Shown piece by piece: positions 5,990 through 6,076 of a stretch of 6,076 nucleotides of DNA. Position 1 is the stretch's first letter, and the number at the start of each line of letters is the position of its first letter. The notes under the pieces were generated by a model. That model was given only the letters and a program-made list of their open reading frames with translations, was not told the DNA's origin and did no database searches. This DNA comes from an uncultured Eubacteriales bacterium (GTDB lineage: Bacteria > Bacillota > Clostridia > Oscillospirales > UBA644): the NCBI GenBank assembly GCA_934486965.1, contig CAKSQP010000090.1, positions 1-6,076 of the forward strand, in the 5' to 3' direction. Position numbers and translations under genes: made by a program.

Positions 5990-5995
5990 CCTCTC
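5990..5995 (-). promoter_or_regulatory. Shine-Dalgarno that fixes the spoIVB start
   Basis: Read on the minus strand, GAGAGG lies six bases before the ATG at 5983-5981. The alternative in-frame TTG at 6049-6047 has no comparable site and would prepend 22 residues rich in Lys and Phe before the signal peptide. Confidence 0.8.
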
Positions 5996-6006
5996 TTTTG
6001 TTTTTA

Positions 6007-6027
6007 GGAAGAAAAATTTTTTCTTCC
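6007..6027. repeat. 21-bp palindrome in the spoIVB leader region
   Basis: GGAAGAAAAA (6007-6016) and TTTTTCTTCC (6018-6027) are perfect inverted copies around a single T at 6017. The site ends 23 bases upstream of the spoIVB start codon. It could be an operator or a leader hairpin. No T-run follows the stem on either strand in terminator fashion. Function is unknown. Confidence 0.6.
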
Positions 6028-6076
6028 CGATATAATTTCCGCAATACAAAAAACGATATTCCGACCAAAATCAAAT

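Noticed and set aside
5984..5994. Third copy of the element-end sequence AAAACGCCTC(T) just upstream of spoIVB
   Set aside because: It overlaps the spoIVB Shine-Dalgarno (GAGAGG on the minus strand), has no adjoining hairpin array, and is most simply a coincidence with a purine-rich ribosome-binding site.
6031..6061. Sigma-G/F-type promoter for spoIVB on the minus strand (GAATA near 6061-6057, AATTATA near 6037-6031)
   Set aside because: The -35 part fits, but the -10 matches only four of seven positions and the spacing of 19 is too long. No confident promoter could be called in the visible upstream sequence.

Overview
The window looks like a chromosomal stretch from a spore-forming member of the Clostridia (Firmicutes) with moderate GC content. 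The evidence is a SpoIVB sporulation protease, a CD1247-type zinc-ribbon protein directly behind what looks like the tail of efp, purine-rich Shine-Dalgarno sequences before every gene, and intrinsic terminators. No phage, IS transposase, CRISPR, rRNA or tRNA gene is visible.

Layout. Bases 1-42 encode the last 13 codons of a gene whose ending matches elongation factor P. A terminator-like hairpin (60-93) abuts the Shine-Dalgarno of a 143-residue coiled-coil/zinc-ribbon protein (104-535). Bases 536-954 contain no gene but are densely structured. A 352-bp segment (538-889) is bounded by 10-bp inverted repeats. Inside it, small hairpins are separated by an 8-bp spacer that appears four times as GTKATATT and then four times in inverted orientation as (A/T)ATATCAC. 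It ends in an intrinsic terminator. A sigma-A-type promoter (894-922) then serves a 352-residue P-loop ATPase (955-2013) made of two homologous halves, the second with a destroyed Walker A motif. A strong extended -10 promoter (2043-2071) drives an apparent two-gene operon: a DUF368/PopT-type undecaprenyl-phosphate transporter (2103-2957) and, 15 bp on, glutamine-dependent NAD+ synthetase (2973-4868). A long symmetric hairpin (4868-4902) terminates nadE and the convergent spoIVB gene (4904-5983, minus strand).

How the genes relate. The genes are mostly housekeeping (translation, lipid-carrier recycling, NAD synthesis) plus sporulation. Linkage is clear only for popT-nadE and, by readthrough, efp-CD1247. 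spoIVB is not followed by spo0A, its frequent neighbour in Firmicutes.

The least explained parts are the hairpin array between 538 and 889 and the ATPase with a degenerate second P-loop. The array resembles short-hairpin arrays I recall from intergenic regions of other Clostridia, but I could not check this. No complete new system with effector genes is visible.
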